Notes: generated by a model from the sequence alone, not told the origin. A stretch of 44,233 bases of DNA from Stenotrophomonas humi (GCF_001431415.1 NZ_LDJI01000024.1:1-44233), one strand, 5' to 3'. Positions 23,653-33,180 are shown, counted from the first letter of the stretch. Translations and numbers: made by a program.

Positions 23653-24734
23653 CAGCCGCGCAGGAACTCTTCAAGTGCGGAGCGGGCAATGCGGGTGGCG
23701 TTGCCGATCTTGCGGGCTTTCAGGTCGCCAGCGCTGATTGCGGCCATCACGTCTTCCACCGACACCGACAACGCCTGCGCCGCCTGTTCCGGGGTGAGCA
23801 CATCGAGTGTGGCAGCGGCATCACCGGCAGCCGGCAAGGGCGGCGGGCCGGCCGGCGCGACGCCTGCCGCCGGAGCACCGGCCTGCATGCTGCGCATCAT
23901 TTCCTGGGCCATGCCAAAACCCATCGCCATCTGTGCCGGCACCGCAGCGGCAGCGGCACCTTCGCCACCCTCGCCCATGCCGTGACCCATCTGGTATTTG
24001 ACGTAGTCGTTGAGATTGCCGATAGCGGTCATGCTGGAACGCTTGTCGATGGCCTGCTCCACTTCCGGCGGCACCGACACGTTTTCCAGGATGAAACTGG
24101 TGATCTCGATGCCGTACTTGCCGGTCATGGCCGGATTGATGATCGGCAGCAGCGCTTCGCCCAGTTCCGAGTAGCGCGTGGCGACATCCAGCGCCGGCAC
24201 ACCGGCCTTGGCCAGTGCCTCGGTGAACACGCTGACGATGCGCGAACGCATGGTGTCGGCGAATTCATCCAGACGGAAATTCTGGTCGGTGCCCGCGACT
24301 TCCTTGAGGAACTTCGGCGGATCGACAATGCGGAAATCGTAGGTGCCGAACGCACGCAGGCGCACCACGCCGAAATCGGCATCGCGCATCATCACCGGGT
24401 TCGACGTACCCCACTTGTTGCCGGTGAACAGGCGCGTGTTGAGGTAGTAAACGTCGCACTTGAACGGCGACTCGAAGCCGTACTTCCAGCCCAGGATCGT
24501 CGACAGCACCGGGATGTTCTGGGTACTGAGGGTGTGCTTGCCGGGGCCGAACAGGTCGGCGTACTGCCCGGCGGCCACGAACTGCACCATCTGCGATTCA
24601 CGCACGATCAACTGCGCGCCGTTCTTGATCTGGCGGTCGTCGTCCGGCCAACGGTAGGACAGCGTGTCACGCGAGTCATCGGTCCATTCGATGATCTCGA
24701 TCAGTTCCTTCTTGATGAAGCCCAGAATGCTCAT
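23652..24734 (-). CDS. SPFH-domain protein with C-terminal helix-turn-helix
   Basis: A 360 aa protein. An SPFH/band-7-like domain spans about residues 20-240 (LIVRESQMVQFVAAGQYADLFGPGKHTL, then later YGIEITSFILENVSVPPEVEQAIDKR). A Gly/Ala/Pro/Met-rich linker follows (about 250-308). The last 50 residues (VLTPEQAAQALSVSVEDVMAAISAGDLKARKIGNATRIARSALEEFL) form an excisionase-type helix-turn-helix as in MerR-like DNA-binding modules. There is no N-terminal membrane anchor. This is the YdjI-like, virion-core-type SPFH group. It is the first gene of the unit and divergent from gcd. Its partner genes encode zinc ribbons. The DNA-binding tail may bind DNA or only mediate protein contact. Confidence 0.9.
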   Translation of the reverse strand: MSILGFIKKELIEIIEWTDDSRDTLSYRWPDDDRQIKNGAQLIVRESQMVQFVAAGQYADLFGPGKHTLSTQNIPVLSTILGWKYGFESPFKCDVYYLNTRLFTGNKWGTSNPVMMRDADFGVVRLRAFGTYDFRIVDPPKFLKEVAGTDQNFRLDEFADTMRSRIVSVFTEALAKAGVPALDVATRYSELGEALLPIINPAMTGKYGIEITSFILENVSVPPEVEQAIDKRSSMTAIGNLNDYVKYQMGHGMGEGGEGAAAAAVPAQMAMGFGMAQEMMRSMQAGAPAAGVAPAGPPPLPAAGDAAATLDVLTPEQAAQALSVSVEDVMAAISAGDLKARKIGNATRIARSALEEFLRG

Positions 24735-24856
24735 GGCGGTTCCCCGGAGGACAGAACGCCGATTCTACGTCGAGTGGATGCACGCCGCCGAGATGACATC
24801 GCGCATACAGGCAACGGCGCACCATGGCGGAAATGTCGAGGTCGCCGGAGCGCACC

Positions 24857-27199
24857 ATGCGAATACTCACCCTGCTTCTCACCACCCTGTTCGGGCTTGC
24901 CCTGACCATCGGTGGTACGCGGCTGCTGACCCTGCAGGGCAGCCCGTTCTACCTGTTCAGTGGTGTGCTGCTGCTGGCGGTGGCCTGGGGGCTGTGGCGA
25001 CACCGGCGCTGGGCGAGCTGGTTGTACGCCGGGTGGTTGTTGGTACTGCTGGCGTGGTCGTTGTGGGAAGCCGGCCTGTACTGGTGGCCGCTGGCGACCC
25101 GGCTGGGCGTTCCCGCCCTGCTGGGCCTGCTGATCGCCCTGCCGGCATCGCGCCGCTCCAGCCCGCATGGCTATACCGGCCCGGCCGGCTGGCCGGTGCT
25201 GCTATGTGCCCTGCTGGTGGCTGCAGTGGCCTTTGCCGGCATGCCACGGCACCTGCACGAAATCGATGGCCAGCTGCCCATGGCCATCGTCAACTCCGAC
25301 GCCTCGCTGGGCGATGACGCGCCGCCTCCGGGCGAGTGGCATGCCTACGGCCGCAGTGACTACGGCCAGCGCTTCTCGCCGCTGGAACAGATCACCCCGG
25401 CCAACGTCGGCCAACTGCAACTGGCCTGGCAGATGCGTACCGGTGACATGCGCCTGCCCGAAGACGTGGGTGAAACCACCTATGAAGTCACGCCGCTGAA
25501 GATCGGCAACACGTTGTACCTGTGCACGCCACACAGCCTGGCCATCGCCCTGGATGCGGATACCGGCAAGGAGCGCTGGCGCTTCGATCCGGCCGCGGGC
25601 ATGCAGCCACAGCGGCAGCACCAGACCTGCCGTGGCCTGTCGTATTTCGTCGATCCGGTGACGCCGGCACCGGCACCGGCAGCCAGCGTCTGTACTTCGC
25701 GTGTGTTCCTGCCCAGCGCCGATGCCAAGCTGCATGCGCTGGATGCACAGACCGGGCAACACTGCGCCGACTTCGGCAACAACGGCGTGCTGGACCTGCT
25801 GCACAACATGCCGTTCAAGCAGCCCGGCTATTACTACTCGACATCACCGCCACTGGTCGCCGGGGGCAAGGTGATCGTGGCCGGTGCGGTCAACGACGAT
25901 TACGCAGTCGATTCACCGTCCGGCGTGATCCGTGCCTACGACGTGCATACCGGCAGGCTGCTGTGGAACTGGGATTCGGGCAACCCCACCCAGACCGCTC
26001 CGCTGGATCCGAATGATCCCGCACAGGTCTATACCGCCAGCTCACCGAACAGCTGGGCGGTCGCCAGCGCCGACGAAGCATTGGGGCTGGGGTACTTCCC
26101 GATGGGCAACCGCACCCCCGACCAGTTGGGCATGTACCGCTCACCGGCCGAGGAGCGATACGCCTCTTCGGTGGTGGCACTGGACCTCGCTACCGGCCAG
26201 ATGCGCTGGGTGCACCAGTTCGTGCACCACGACCTGTGGGACATGGACACGCCGGCACAACCGACGCTGGTTGACCTGGACCTGCCACAGGGCCGCACGC
26301 CAGCACTGGTGGCACCCACCAAGCAGGGCGATGTGTATGTGCTGGACCGTCGCGATGGCAGCGCGTTGCTGCCGGTCGGCGAACGCCCAGCCTCGCAGCA
26401 TGTGGACATCCCCGGCCAGACCACCTCGGCCACACAGCCATACTCGGCATTGAGTTTCGAGCCCAAGCCGCTGCGCGAGGCCGACATGTGGGGCGCCAGC
26501 CTGGTCGACCAGATGCTGTGCCGCATCCAGTTCCGCACGCTGCGCTATGACGGCCGCTACACGCCGCCAACCCTGCAGGGCAGCCTCATCTACCCCGGCA
26601 ACTTCGGCACCTTCAACTGGGGCGGCGTGGCGGTGGACCCCCGGCGGCAGGTGATGTTCGGCATGCCGACCTACCTGGCCTTCGTCTCCCGGCTGGTACC
26701 GAAGAGTGAAGCCAGCGGGCGTCAGATGAACAAGGGCGAGCACGGCCTCAATGAGAACAAGGGCGCCGATTACGCGGTGGAGATGACACCCTTCATGTCG
26801 CCGCTGGGTGTGCCCTGCCACGTTCCACCGTGGGGCACCGTGGCGGCGGCGGACCTGCGCACCGGCAAGATCGCCTACCAGCGCCGCAACGGCACCATCC
26901 GCGATCTGTCACCGCTGCCACTGCCAATCCGCATCGGCGTTCCGGGAATCGGCGGGCCATTGCTGACCGCCAGCGGCGTGGCCTTCATGAGTGCGGCCAC
27001 CGACAACAACTTCCGCGCCTATGACCTGGCCAACGGCAAGGTGCTGTGGGACGTGCGCATCCCCGCCGGCGGCCAGGCCACGCCGATGACCTACCTCAAC
27101 AGCCAGGGCGAGCAGATGGTGTTGCTGGTGGCCGGGGGGCATGGCTCCACCGGGACCAAGGCGGGGGACCATGTGCTGGCTTATGCGTTGAAGAAGTGA
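24857..27199 (+). CDS. gcd: Membrane-bound PQQ-dependent glucose dehydrogenase
   Basis: Quinoprotein of 780 aa that oxidises glucose to gluconolactone in the periplasm and reduces ubiquinone. About five membrane segments cover residues 1-135. An eight-bladed PQQ propeller follows. Catalytic motifs can be aligned with the Escherichia coli enzyme: NRTPDQLG holds the catalytic Asp, VHHDLWDMD follows, and GGHGSTGTK near the C-terminus holds the substrate His. GGAG is 8 bases before the ATG at 24857; the frame start at 24824 is less likely. It stands alone, divergent from the SPFH unit. PQQ synthesis genes are not in the window. Confidence 0.96.
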   Translation: MRILTLLLTTLFGLALTIGGTRLLTLQGSPFYLFSGVLLLAVAWGLWRHRRWASWLYAGWLLVLLAWSLWEAGLYWWPLATRLGVPALLGLLIALPASRRSSPHGYTGPAGWPVLLCALLVAAVAFAGMPRHLHEIDGQLPMAIVNSDASLGDDAPPPGEWHAYGRSDYGQRFSPLEQITPANVGQLQLAWQMRTGDMRLPEDVGETTYEVTPLKIGNTLYLCTPHSLAIALDADTGKERWRFDPAAGMQPQRQHQTCRGLSYFVDPVTPAPAPAASVCTSRVFLPSADAKLHALDAQTGQHCADFGNNGVLDLLHNMPFKQPGYYYSTSPPLVAGGKVIVAGAVNDDYAVDSPSGVIRAYDVHTGRLLWNWDSGNPTQTAPLDPNDPAQVYTASSPNSWAVASADEALGLGYFPMGNRTPDQLGMYRSPAEERYASSVVALDLATGQMRWVHQFVHHDLWDMDTPAQPTLVDLDLPQGRTPALVAPTKQGDVYVLDRRDGSALLPVGERPASQHVDIPGQTTSATQPYSALSFEPKPLREADMWGASLVDQMLCRIQFRTLRYDGRYTPPTLQGSLIYPGNFGTFNWGGVAVDPRRQVMFGMPTYLAFVSRLVPKSEASGRQMNKGEHGLNENKGADYAVEMTPFMSPLGVPCHVPPWGTVAAADLRTGKIAYQRRNGTIRDLSPLPLPIRIGVPGIGGPLLTASGVAFMSAATDNNFRAYDLANGKVLWDVRIPAGGQATPMTYLNSQGEQMVLLVAGGHGSTGTKAGDHVLAYALKK

Positions 27200-27263
27200 C
27201 TGCAAGTCGGGAGCTGCCCTCCCCAACCCTCCCCTCCTTCACAATGGTTGGATCGAACCGCAA

Positions 27264-27554
27264 TCAGCCGGCCAACATCGCCAACAACTTCTGCACGTTG
27301 CGCCGGTTCTTGCCCCAATCAACGCACTGCGTTGGCAGGATGCAGGTGCTGCGCAGCACCGCATGATCCGACGCCAGGGTGATCACCATGGTCTCGCCGA
27401 ACGACCAGAGATTGAAGCCCACTCTGCAGCTGATGGTGCTGCCTTGCCGATGGATATTGCTCCAGCCAGCGCTGCGCATACCGGCCTCCACCGCCTCGGC
27501 AGTCTTGATGCCGGGCAACGTGACCTCGTGATACGCAGGAAATGCAAACGTCAT
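27264..27554 (-). CDS. Small hypothetical protein
   Basis: I do not recognise this 96 aa protein. It opens with MTFAFPAYHEVTLPGIKTAEAVEAGMRSAGWSNIHRQGSTISCRVGFNLWSFGETMVITL, suggesting a mixed alpha/beta fold, and ends in helix QKLLAMLAG. There is no signal peptide. Two or three cysteines are scattered (SCRVG, STCIL, TQCVD). The ATG at 27554 has AAGGAAGGG upstream; the longer frame to 27695 overlaps a repeat. The product runs convergent to gcd. Confidence 0.7.
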   Translation of the reverse strand: MTFAFPAYHEVTLPGIKTAEAVEAGMRSAGWSNIHRQGSTISCRVGFNLWSFGETMVITLASDHAVLRSTCILPTQCVDWGKNRRNVQKLLAMLAG

Positions 27555-27659
27555 GATGGCGACCCTTCCTTGGATGAATCTTAGATATAGCCGACGGAAC
27601 CGATGGGGAGCAATGGCCCACATCCAAAAAGTGATTGGGCTTGTCCTGAACCTTGATCT

Positions 27660-27690
27660 GCAGGAGCAACTTCCGGACGCCGGAAGGCCG
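27660..27690. repeat. REP-like repeat at the bioD 3' end
   Basis: GCAGGAGCAAC is followed by a perfect hairpin CTTCCGG-ACG-CCGGAAG (27670-27686). The opening GCAGGAGC and the TTCCGG core resemble the units at 42806 and 13746. It lies directly after the bioD stop codon on the minus strand and may end or protect that transcript. Confidence 0.5.
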
Positions 27691-27691
27691 G

Positions 27692-28342
27692 TCAACCCAG
27701 ATCCATCTGCGGCACGTCGTACCAGTGTGCATCCGGAAACTGACGTTGCACCTGCGCGCGGATGAAGTTGCGGCTGTCCGCTGCGATCACTTCATCACTG
27801 CTGTCATCACGGCTGTTCCATGCCACGCCATGCAGGGGGATACCGCGCGCGGCAATCGCCTCCAACGACAACAAGGTGTGATTGATGCTGCCCAGGCGCC
27901 CGGACGTCACCAGCAACAGCGGCCAGCGATGCCGTGCGACGTAATCGATCGTCAACAACTGTTCGGTCAATGGCACCATCAGGCCACCGGCACCTTCCAG
28001 CAGCACCTTTTCGTAGCGCTCGCACAATCGCGCGGTGGCCTGCTCGATGGCGGAGAAATCCAGCGTGCGGTTCTCCAATCGCGCCGAAAGATGCGGCGAG
28101 GCGGGATACGCGAACAACACCGGCATCGTGGTGCCATCACGGTCCTCGTCGAACAGGCCGCTGCCCATGATGCGACGGTGCAGCAGGATGTCATCGGACG
28201 CACCGATGCAGCCGGTCTGCACCAGCTTCTGGGTGATGACGTGCTCACCCTGCTCGGCCCATTCCCGTGCCAACCAACCGGTCACCACGGTCTTGCCGAT
28301 TTCGGTGTCGATGCCACTGACGAATATCACCTGCCCGCTCAT
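27692..28342 (-). CDS. bioD: Dethiobiotin synthase
   Basis: ATP-dependent ring closure of 7,8-diaminopelargonate with CO2 to dethiobiotin, the penultimate biotin step. The 216 aa product has the family P-loop GIDTEIGKT (10-18). [21 protein letters not shown] carries the conserved EGAGG block, and [20 protein letters not shown] the SGxLGxxNH block. The ATG at 28342 overlaps the bioA stop (ATGA), so translation is coupled. The frame runs on upstream to 28642 inside bioA; that part is not used. Confidence 0.96.
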   Translation of the reverse strand: MSGQVIFVSGIDTEIGKTVVTGWLAREWAEQGEHVITQKLVQTGCIGASDDILLHRRIMGSGLFDEDRDGTTMPVLFAYPASPHLSARLENRTLDFSAIEQATARLCERYEKVLLEGAGGLMVPLTEQLLTIDYVARHRWPLLLVTSGRLGSINHTLLSLEAIAARGIPLHGVAWNSRDDSSDEVIAADSRNFIRAQVQRQFPDAHWYDVPQMDLG

Positions 28343-29631
28343 GCGCGCATATCCTCTTCTTCCAGACCTGCCACCAGCGCCACCATGCCATCGCACAACT
28401 GCTGCAGCTGCGCATCGTTGATCACGTACGGCGGCATCACATACACCAATCGACCAAACGGTCGAATCCAGATGCCCTGCTCCAGCATGCGCTGCTGGAT
28501 GCGATCCAGCCGCAGCGACGCTTTCAGTTCGATCACGCCGATCGCACCGAGCACGCGCACATCGGCGACCTGCGGCAAGCCGCGTGCAGGCGCCAAACGC
28601 GCATGCAGGGTCTTCTCGATCGACGCAATCCGGCCCTGCCAATCCTGCGACAGCAGCAACTGCGTCGACGCCAGTGCCACCGCACAGGCCAACGGGTTGG
28701 CCATGAAGGTCGGCCCGTGCATGAACACACCCGGTTCACCGGCGGCGATCACATCGGCGATCTCGCGTCGCGTGATGGTCGCGGCCAGGGTCATGTAGCC
28801 CCCGGTCAACGCCTTGCCGATGCACATGATGTCGGGAGTGACGCCGGCATGTTCGCAGCCGAACAGGCGTCCGCTCCGGCCGAAGCCGGTGGCGATTTCA
28901 TCGCAGATCAGCAGCACATCGTGCTCGCGACACAACCGTGCCAGTTCACGCAGGTACTGCGGGTGGTAGAAGCGCATGCCACCGGCGCCCTGCACGATGG
29001 GCTCGATGATGAAGGCCGCCAGTTCTCCACCACGCTCGGCGAACAACTGTTCCACCGGTGCGATATCCGCTGCGTCCCACTCGCCATCGAAGGGCGTCTG
29101 TGGCGCCGGCACGAAACACCGCGATGGCAATGACGTACCAAACAAGCCATGCATGCCATTGACCGGGTCGCAGACCGACATCGCGTTCCAGGTATCGCCG
29201 TGATAGCCCGAGCGCGTGGTGGCGATGTTGTTCTTGCGCGGCACACCACGCGCCGCCTGGTACTGGATGGCCATCTTCAACGCGACTTCCACCGACACCG
29301 AGCCGGAGTCGGCATAGAAGATCGCATCCAGCGGCTTGGGCACGATCTCCAGCAGCAGCTTCCCCAGGGCGATGGCCGGCTCATGGGTCAGCCCTCCGAA
29401 CATCACATGCGACATGCGCCCGAGCTGCTCGATGGCAGCCTGATTCAACTGCGGATGGTTGTAGCCGTGGATGGCACACCACCATGAGGCCATGCCGTCG
29501 ATCAGCTGCGGGCCGTCTTCCAGCTGCAGCAGCACGCCATCGGCACGCGCCACCTTCAGCACCGGCACGGGACTGCCCAGGGCGCTGTACGGGTGCCACA
29601 GGTGCTCCCGGTCGAAGGAATCAATCAACAT
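28339..29631 (-). CDS. bioA: Adenosylmethionine-8-amino-7-oxononanoate aminotransferase
   Basis: PLP enzyme that makes 7,8-diaminopelargonate from 8-amino-7-oxononanoate using S-adenosylmethionine. The 430 aa product has LWHPYSALG at the N-terminus, [12 protein letters not shown] around residues 50-60, [13 protein letters not shown] (Asp244) and the PLP lysine Lys273 in [10 protein letters not shown]. These agree with the E. coli enzyme, whose lysine is 274. The ATG at 29631 has no clear ribosome site. It is followed by coupled bioD. bioF, bioH and bioC are not in this window. Confidence 0.97.
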   Translation of the reverse strand: MLIDSFDREHLWHPYSALGSPVPVLKVARADGVLLQLEDGPQLIDGMASWWCAIHGYNHPQLNQAAIEQLGRMSHVMFGGLTHEPAIALGKLLLEIVPKPLDAIFYADSGSVSVEVALKMAIQYQAARGVPRKNNIATTRSGYHGDTWNAMSVCDPVNGMHGLFGTSLPSRCFVPAPQTPFDGEWDAADIAPVEQLFAERGGELAAFIIEPIVQGAGGMRFYHPQYLRELARLCREHDVLLICDEIATGFGRSGRLFGCEHAGVTPDIMCIGKALTGGYMTLAATITRREIADVIAAGEPGVFMHGPTFMANPLACAVALASTQLLLSQDWQGRIASIEKTLHARLAPARGLPQVADVRVLGAIGVIELKASLRLDRIQQRMLEQGIWIRPFGRLVYVMPPYVINDAQLQQLCDGMVALVAGLEEEDMRA

Positions 29632-29889
29632 CGTTGTTCATCAATCACACCGCGTAACGGGCGGCTTGCAGGGGCGGTACCTTACCGCTTGCCGGGGTTG
29701 GCTGCATGCATCAGCGGCAACCGGGCCAATGGCCTGGGCTCGGCATCGTTCAGGTATGAATGCGAGCCACGACGACGGGAGGGGATGACTCGCCCCGGGC
29801 GTTTCTTCCCTGCTTCACATTCAAGCCATCAAGGCCTCATCAGCGCGGCGTATTTCTACCGCCCTGTCCCCGTGCCCACAGGCTCGACC

Positions 29890-31515
29890 ATGCACACGTC
29901 GCCGCTTCCGCTGCGCATCCTGCTGCTCAATCCGCCACATACCGCCATTGGCAGCCGCATCCCGCGCGAGCACCTGCCGCCGCTGGGTCTGTTGAGCATC
30001 GGTGGCCCGTTGCTGGACGCCGGCCATGAAGTGCAGCTGCTCGATGCCGACATCGGGCCGTTGCCGATGCACCACATCATCGAGGCAGTGGCGCGCTTCG
30101 CGCCGGACGTGGTGATGATGGGCCACTCCGGCTCCAGCTCGGCGCATCCCACGGTGATCCGCATCGCCGATGCATTGAAGCGATGCCTGCCCGGCGTGTG
30201 GATCGTCTACGGCGGCGTGTTCCCCACCTATCACTGGCAGGACGTGCTGCGCGGTGTACCGGCCATCGACTGCATCGTCCGTGGCGAAGGTGAGCACACC
30301 ACCCTGCAGCTGGTGCAGGCATACGCAGCCGGCCATGACCTGCGCACCGTCGCGGGGATCGCACTGCGTGTCGATGACGTGCCCACCAGCACCGGCGATG
30401 CGAAGATGATCGTTGACCTCGACGCCTACCGCATCGGCTGGGAACTGATTGACCACGACCGCTACTCCTATTGGGGCGGACGCAAGGCCGTGGTGGTGCA
30501 GTTCTCGCGCGGCTGTCCCTATCTGTGCAGCTACTGCGGCCAGCGCGGATTCTGGACACGCTGGCGCCATCGCGATCCGGTGTTGCTCGCGAAAGAACTG
30601 GCACGCCTGCATCGGGAGCACGGCGTGCAGTTGATCAACTTCGCCGACGAGCTGCCTACCGGGTCGCGCAAGGCATGGAAGGCCTTCCTCAAAGCGCTGA
30701 TCGCCGAAAACGTACCACTTGGCCTGGTCGGTTCCACCCGCGCCGGTGACATCGTGCGCGATGCCGACATCCTGCACCTTTACCGACGGGCCGGGGTGAT
30801 CCGCTTCCTGCTCGGCATCGAAAGCTACGAGGCCGCCACGCTGGCGAAGATCCGCAAGGGTGCCGACACCACGGAAGACCGCCACGCGATCCAGCTGCTG
30901 CGCCAGCACGGGATTCTGTCGATGGCGACCTATGTGGTCGGCTTCGAGGAAGAAACCGACCGCGACTACTGGAACAGCCTGCGCCATCTGCTCCGCTACG
31001 ACCCGGACCAGATCCAGCTGCTGTACGTCACCCCGCACCGCTGGACGCCGTACTTCAACGATGTCGCCAACCGCCGTGTGATCGAGCGCGATCAGCGCAA
31101 CTGGGATTACAAGCACCAGGTGCTGGAAACCAGAGGTGTTCCGCCGTGGCGGGTGTTCCTGTGGTTCAAGTTCATCGAAGCGGTGATGCAGCTGCGGCCG
31201 AAGGCATTGTGGCGGGTGTTGCTGCAACCCGATCCGGAACTACGCCATGGCATGCGCTGGTATACGCGGATGGGTCGGCGCGTATGGCCGCACGAAGTCT
31301 TCGGTTTCCTGCGCAATGTGCTGCGGATGCGCCCGTCCATCACTGTTGCCGGGTTCTGGGGTGGAAGTGATCAGCTGCCGGAAGAAGCGTTGGCCAAACC
31401 GCAGCGCCAGCGCCGGCCGATTGCATTGCAGGTCGTCACCGCAGCACCGGCTTCCGCCACACTGGACGCCGGAATTCCCGCACCGGGTTCGATCAGAAGT
31501 GAGCGGCATCAATGA
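29890..31515 (+). CDS. B12-binding radical SAM protein, BchE-like
   Basis: A 541 aa protein with an N-terminal cobalamin-binding-like domain (residues 5-145, with ILLLNPPHTAIGSRIPREHL and IVYGGVFPTYH, DCIVRGEGE). A radical SAM domain follows, with the [4Fe-4S] motif CxxxCxxC at Cys209, Cys213 and Cys216 (CPYLCSYC). The C-terminal part holds RDQRNWDYKHQVLETRGVPPWRVFLWFKFIEAV. Sequence plan and several blocks resemble the anaerobic Mg-protoporphyrin monomethyl ester cyclase BchE. No chlorophyll genes are near, so a different substrate is likely. The canonical DxHxxG cobalamin ligand motif is not obvious. The ATG at 29890 is chosen; the frame runs open from 29593. A small membrane gene overlaps its stop. 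Confidence 0.88.
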   Translation: MHTSPLPLRILLLNPPHTAIGSRIPREHLPPLGLLSIGGPLLDAGHEVQLLDADIGPLPMHHIIEAVARFAPDVVMMGHSGSSSAHPTVIRIADALKRCLPGVWIVYGGVFPTYHWQDVLRGVPAIDCIVRGEGEHTTLQLVQAYAAGHDLRTVAGIALRVDDVPTSTGDAKMIVDLDAYRIGWELIDHDRYSYWGGRKAVVVQFSRGCPYLCSYCGQRGFWTRWRHRDPVLLAKELARLHREHGVQLINFADELPTGSRKAWKAFLKALIAENVPLGLVGSTRAGDIVRDADILHLYRRAGVIRFLLGIESYEAATLAKIRKGADTTEDRHAIQLLRQHGILSMATYVVGFEEETDRDYWNSLRHLLRYDPDQIQLLYVTPHRWTPYFNDVANRRVIERDQRNWDYKHQVLETRGVPPWRVFLWFKFIEAVMQLRPKALWRVLLQPDPELRHGMRWYTRMGRRVWPHEVFGFLRNVLRMRPSITVAGFWGGSDQLPEEALAKPQRQRRPIALQVVTAAPASATLDAGIPAPGSIRSERHQ

Positions 31516-31802
31516 TGGGGTTCATCAGCGCCATCTTCACGATGTTCGCACTTCCCGCAGCGCTCTACTTCTTGGCGCTGCTGGGTATCGGCTTCTTCAG
31601 CCGCCTGGCGTTCGATGTGATCGCAGTGCTGAGCATCATGCTGTTGCTGACCTCATGGCTGGCCAGCAGCGGCTTTGATGCGCTGGTCATGTTCGCCCTG
31701 GCCTGTTTCCATGCCGCCATAACACCTTTCGCGCGATCACGGCTGCCGCACGGAACACGCCGTTTCCAGCGCGATGCCGGATCCGTGGACGGTGGCAATT
31801 GA
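31512..31802 (+). CDS. Small membrane protein coupled to the radical SAM gene
   Basis: A 96 aa protein with two or three hydrophobic helices (residues 2-27, 29-50 and 53-72: FISAIFTMFALPAALYFLALLGIGFF, FDVIAVLSIMLLLTSWLA, ALVMFALACFHAAI). The C-terminus is basic. Its ATG overlaps the radical SAM stop by four bases (ATGA), so translation is coupled. No family is recognised. Its last bases form the left arm of a long hairpin at 31777-31823. Confidence 0.8.
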   Translation: MMGFISAIFTMFALPAALYFLALLGIGFFSRLAFDVIAVLSIMLLLTSWLASSGFDALVMFALACFHAAITPFARSRLPHGTRRFQRDAGSVDGGN

Positions 31803-31823
31803 CGCCACCGTCCGCGGATCCGG
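31777..31823. terminator. Long near-perfect hairpin between convergent genes
   Basis: Twenty bases at 31777-31796 pair with 31804-31823 around a 7-base loop; only one pair is G-T instead of Watson-Crick. It includes the stop codon of the small membrane protein. It lies between convergent gene ends at 31802 and 31872. No T-run is seen, so it may be a bidirectional end or mRNA-protecting structure instead of a standard intrinsic terminator. Confidence 0.65.
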
Positions 31824-31871
31824 GCTCAACGCCCTGCATACCGGCAGGCGCAGCCACACCGCCGTGGTTGC

Positions 31872-32924
31872 TTACGGCTGGGCCGGCAGCGATGCCATGT
31901 CGATGACGAAGCGGTAGCGAACGTCCGATTTTTCCATGCGCTCGTAGGCATGGTTGATCTCTTCCATGCGGATCATTTCGCAGTCCGGCAGGATGTTCTT
32001 CTCGGCGCAGAAATCCAGCATTTCCTGGGTTTCACGGATGCCACCAATCGGCGATCCGGCAACGCGGCGGCGGCCCAGCAGCAGCGGCACGCTGTTGATC
32101 TCGTCCATCGGCCCGACCTGGCCGACGATCACCAGGGTCCCGTCCACATCCAGCAGCGGCAGATACGGGCCCAGCGCATGCTTGACTGGCACCGTGTCGA
32201 TGATCAGATCGAACGCTGACCGTGCCTGCTTCATCGCCGCCTCATCACTGGAGACCAACAGACGATCTGCCCCCAGCGCCAGTGCGTCGGCCTGCTTGTC
32301 CGGGCTGCGACTGAGCACGGTGACTTCGGCGCCCAGCCCCACCGCCAGCTTGACCGCCATGTGCCCCAACCCTCCAAGGCCGATCACGCCAACGCGACTG
32401 CCCGGGCCGACGTTCCAGGTACGCAGCGGTGACCAGGTGGTGATGCCGGCGCACAGCAGCGGCGCGGCGCGGGCCAGATCCAGTCCCTCCGGCATGCGCA
32501 GGCAGAACTCCTCGCGCACCACCAGATGCTTGGAATATCCCCCATGGGTGTGTTCGCCGGTGATGCGGTCAGCACCGGCGTAAGTGCCGGTGTTGCCTTC
32601 ACGGCACAGCTGCTCTTCCCCCTTGTGGCACTGGTCGCATTCCATGCAGCTGTCGACCATGCAGCCCACTGCCACGTGGTCGCCCAGCCTGTAGCGGGTG
32701 ACGTCGGGACCTACTTCGATCACCCGGCCCACGATTTCATGGCCCGGCACAATCGGGTAATAGCTCCAACCCCAGTCATTGCGGGCGGTGTGCAGGTCTG
32801 AATGGCAGACGCCGCAATAGAGGATTTCCATCGCCACGTCGTTGCCACGCAGTTCGCGGCGCTCGAAGGCATAGGGGGCTAGTGGCGAGGTGGTGTCGAA
32901 AGCGGCATAACCGAGGGTTTTCAT
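31872..32924 (-). CDS. Zinc-dependent alcohol/aldehyde dehydrogenase, YahK-like
   Basis: A 350 aa medium-chain dehydrogenase. Catalytic zinc ligands are Cys40 (CGVCHSD) and His62 (GHE, in VPGHEIVGRV). The structural zinc set starts at Cys93, Cys96, Cys99 and Cys107 (SCMECDQCHKGEEQLC). The cofactor site is GLGGLGHMAVKLA. The cinnamyl-alcohol-dehydrogenase type with AYAAFD opening and the block GTYAGADRITGEHTHGGYS resembles NADPH-dependent aldehyde reductase YahK. The ATG at 32924 has AGGA 8 bases before it; an ATG at 32933 is also in frame. A single gene, convergent to the radical SAM unit. Confidence 0.94.
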   Translation of the reverse strand: MKTLGYAAFDTTSPLAPYAFERRELRGNDVAMEILYCGVCHSDLHTARNDWGWSYYPIVPGHEIVGRVIEVGPDVTRYRLGDHVAVGCMVDSCMECDQCHKGEEQLCREGNTGTYAGADRITGEHTHGGYSKHLVVREEFCLRMPEGLDLARAAPLLCAGITTWSPLRTWNVGPGSRVGVIGLGGLGHMAVKLAVGLGAEVTVLSRSPDKQADALALGADRLLVSSDEAAMKQARSAFDLIIDTVPVKHALGPYLPLLDVDGTLVIVGQVGPMDEINSVPLLLGRRRVAGSPIGGIRETQEMLDFCAEKNILPDCEMIRMEEINHAYERMEKSDVRYRFVIDMASLPAQP

Positions 32925-33030
32925 GGGCGGCATCCTGTAACAGGCGAAGCGGGAAACCCATGCACGGCGGCGCGTGGCCTGCCATCACGGGACAGACGAC
33001 AAGTCTAGACAGTTGCCCGTGACGGATTGA

Positions 33031-33052
33031 GTAGCACCGGCCCATCCGGTCA
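33031..33052 (+). repeat. Weak SMAG-like GTAG palindrome
   Basis: GTAG at 33031 is followed by ACCGG, five bases and CCGGT. The 5-base arms are short, so the assignment is weak. It lies between the alcohol dehydrogenase start and the gene ending at 33181. A 14-base palindrome ACGGCAGCTGCCGT follows nearby. Confidence 0.35.
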
Positions 33053-33180
33053 TGAGCGGCTCACCCGCGTGCTCGCGACGCCCCCGCTCGCGTACGGCAG
33101 CTGCCGTCGATGAAGGCCCCAGTGCGGCGGCCCGCACCGGCATATCCGCAAATGGCTGCCCTGCAGCAACCGCCCAGGAA

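Noticed and set aside
18637..27199. The multiheme cytochromes as partners of the PQQ glucose dehydrogenase
   Set aside because: Membrane-bound Gcd passes electrons straight to ubiquinone and is divergent from and separated from the cytochrome genes by the SPFH unit.
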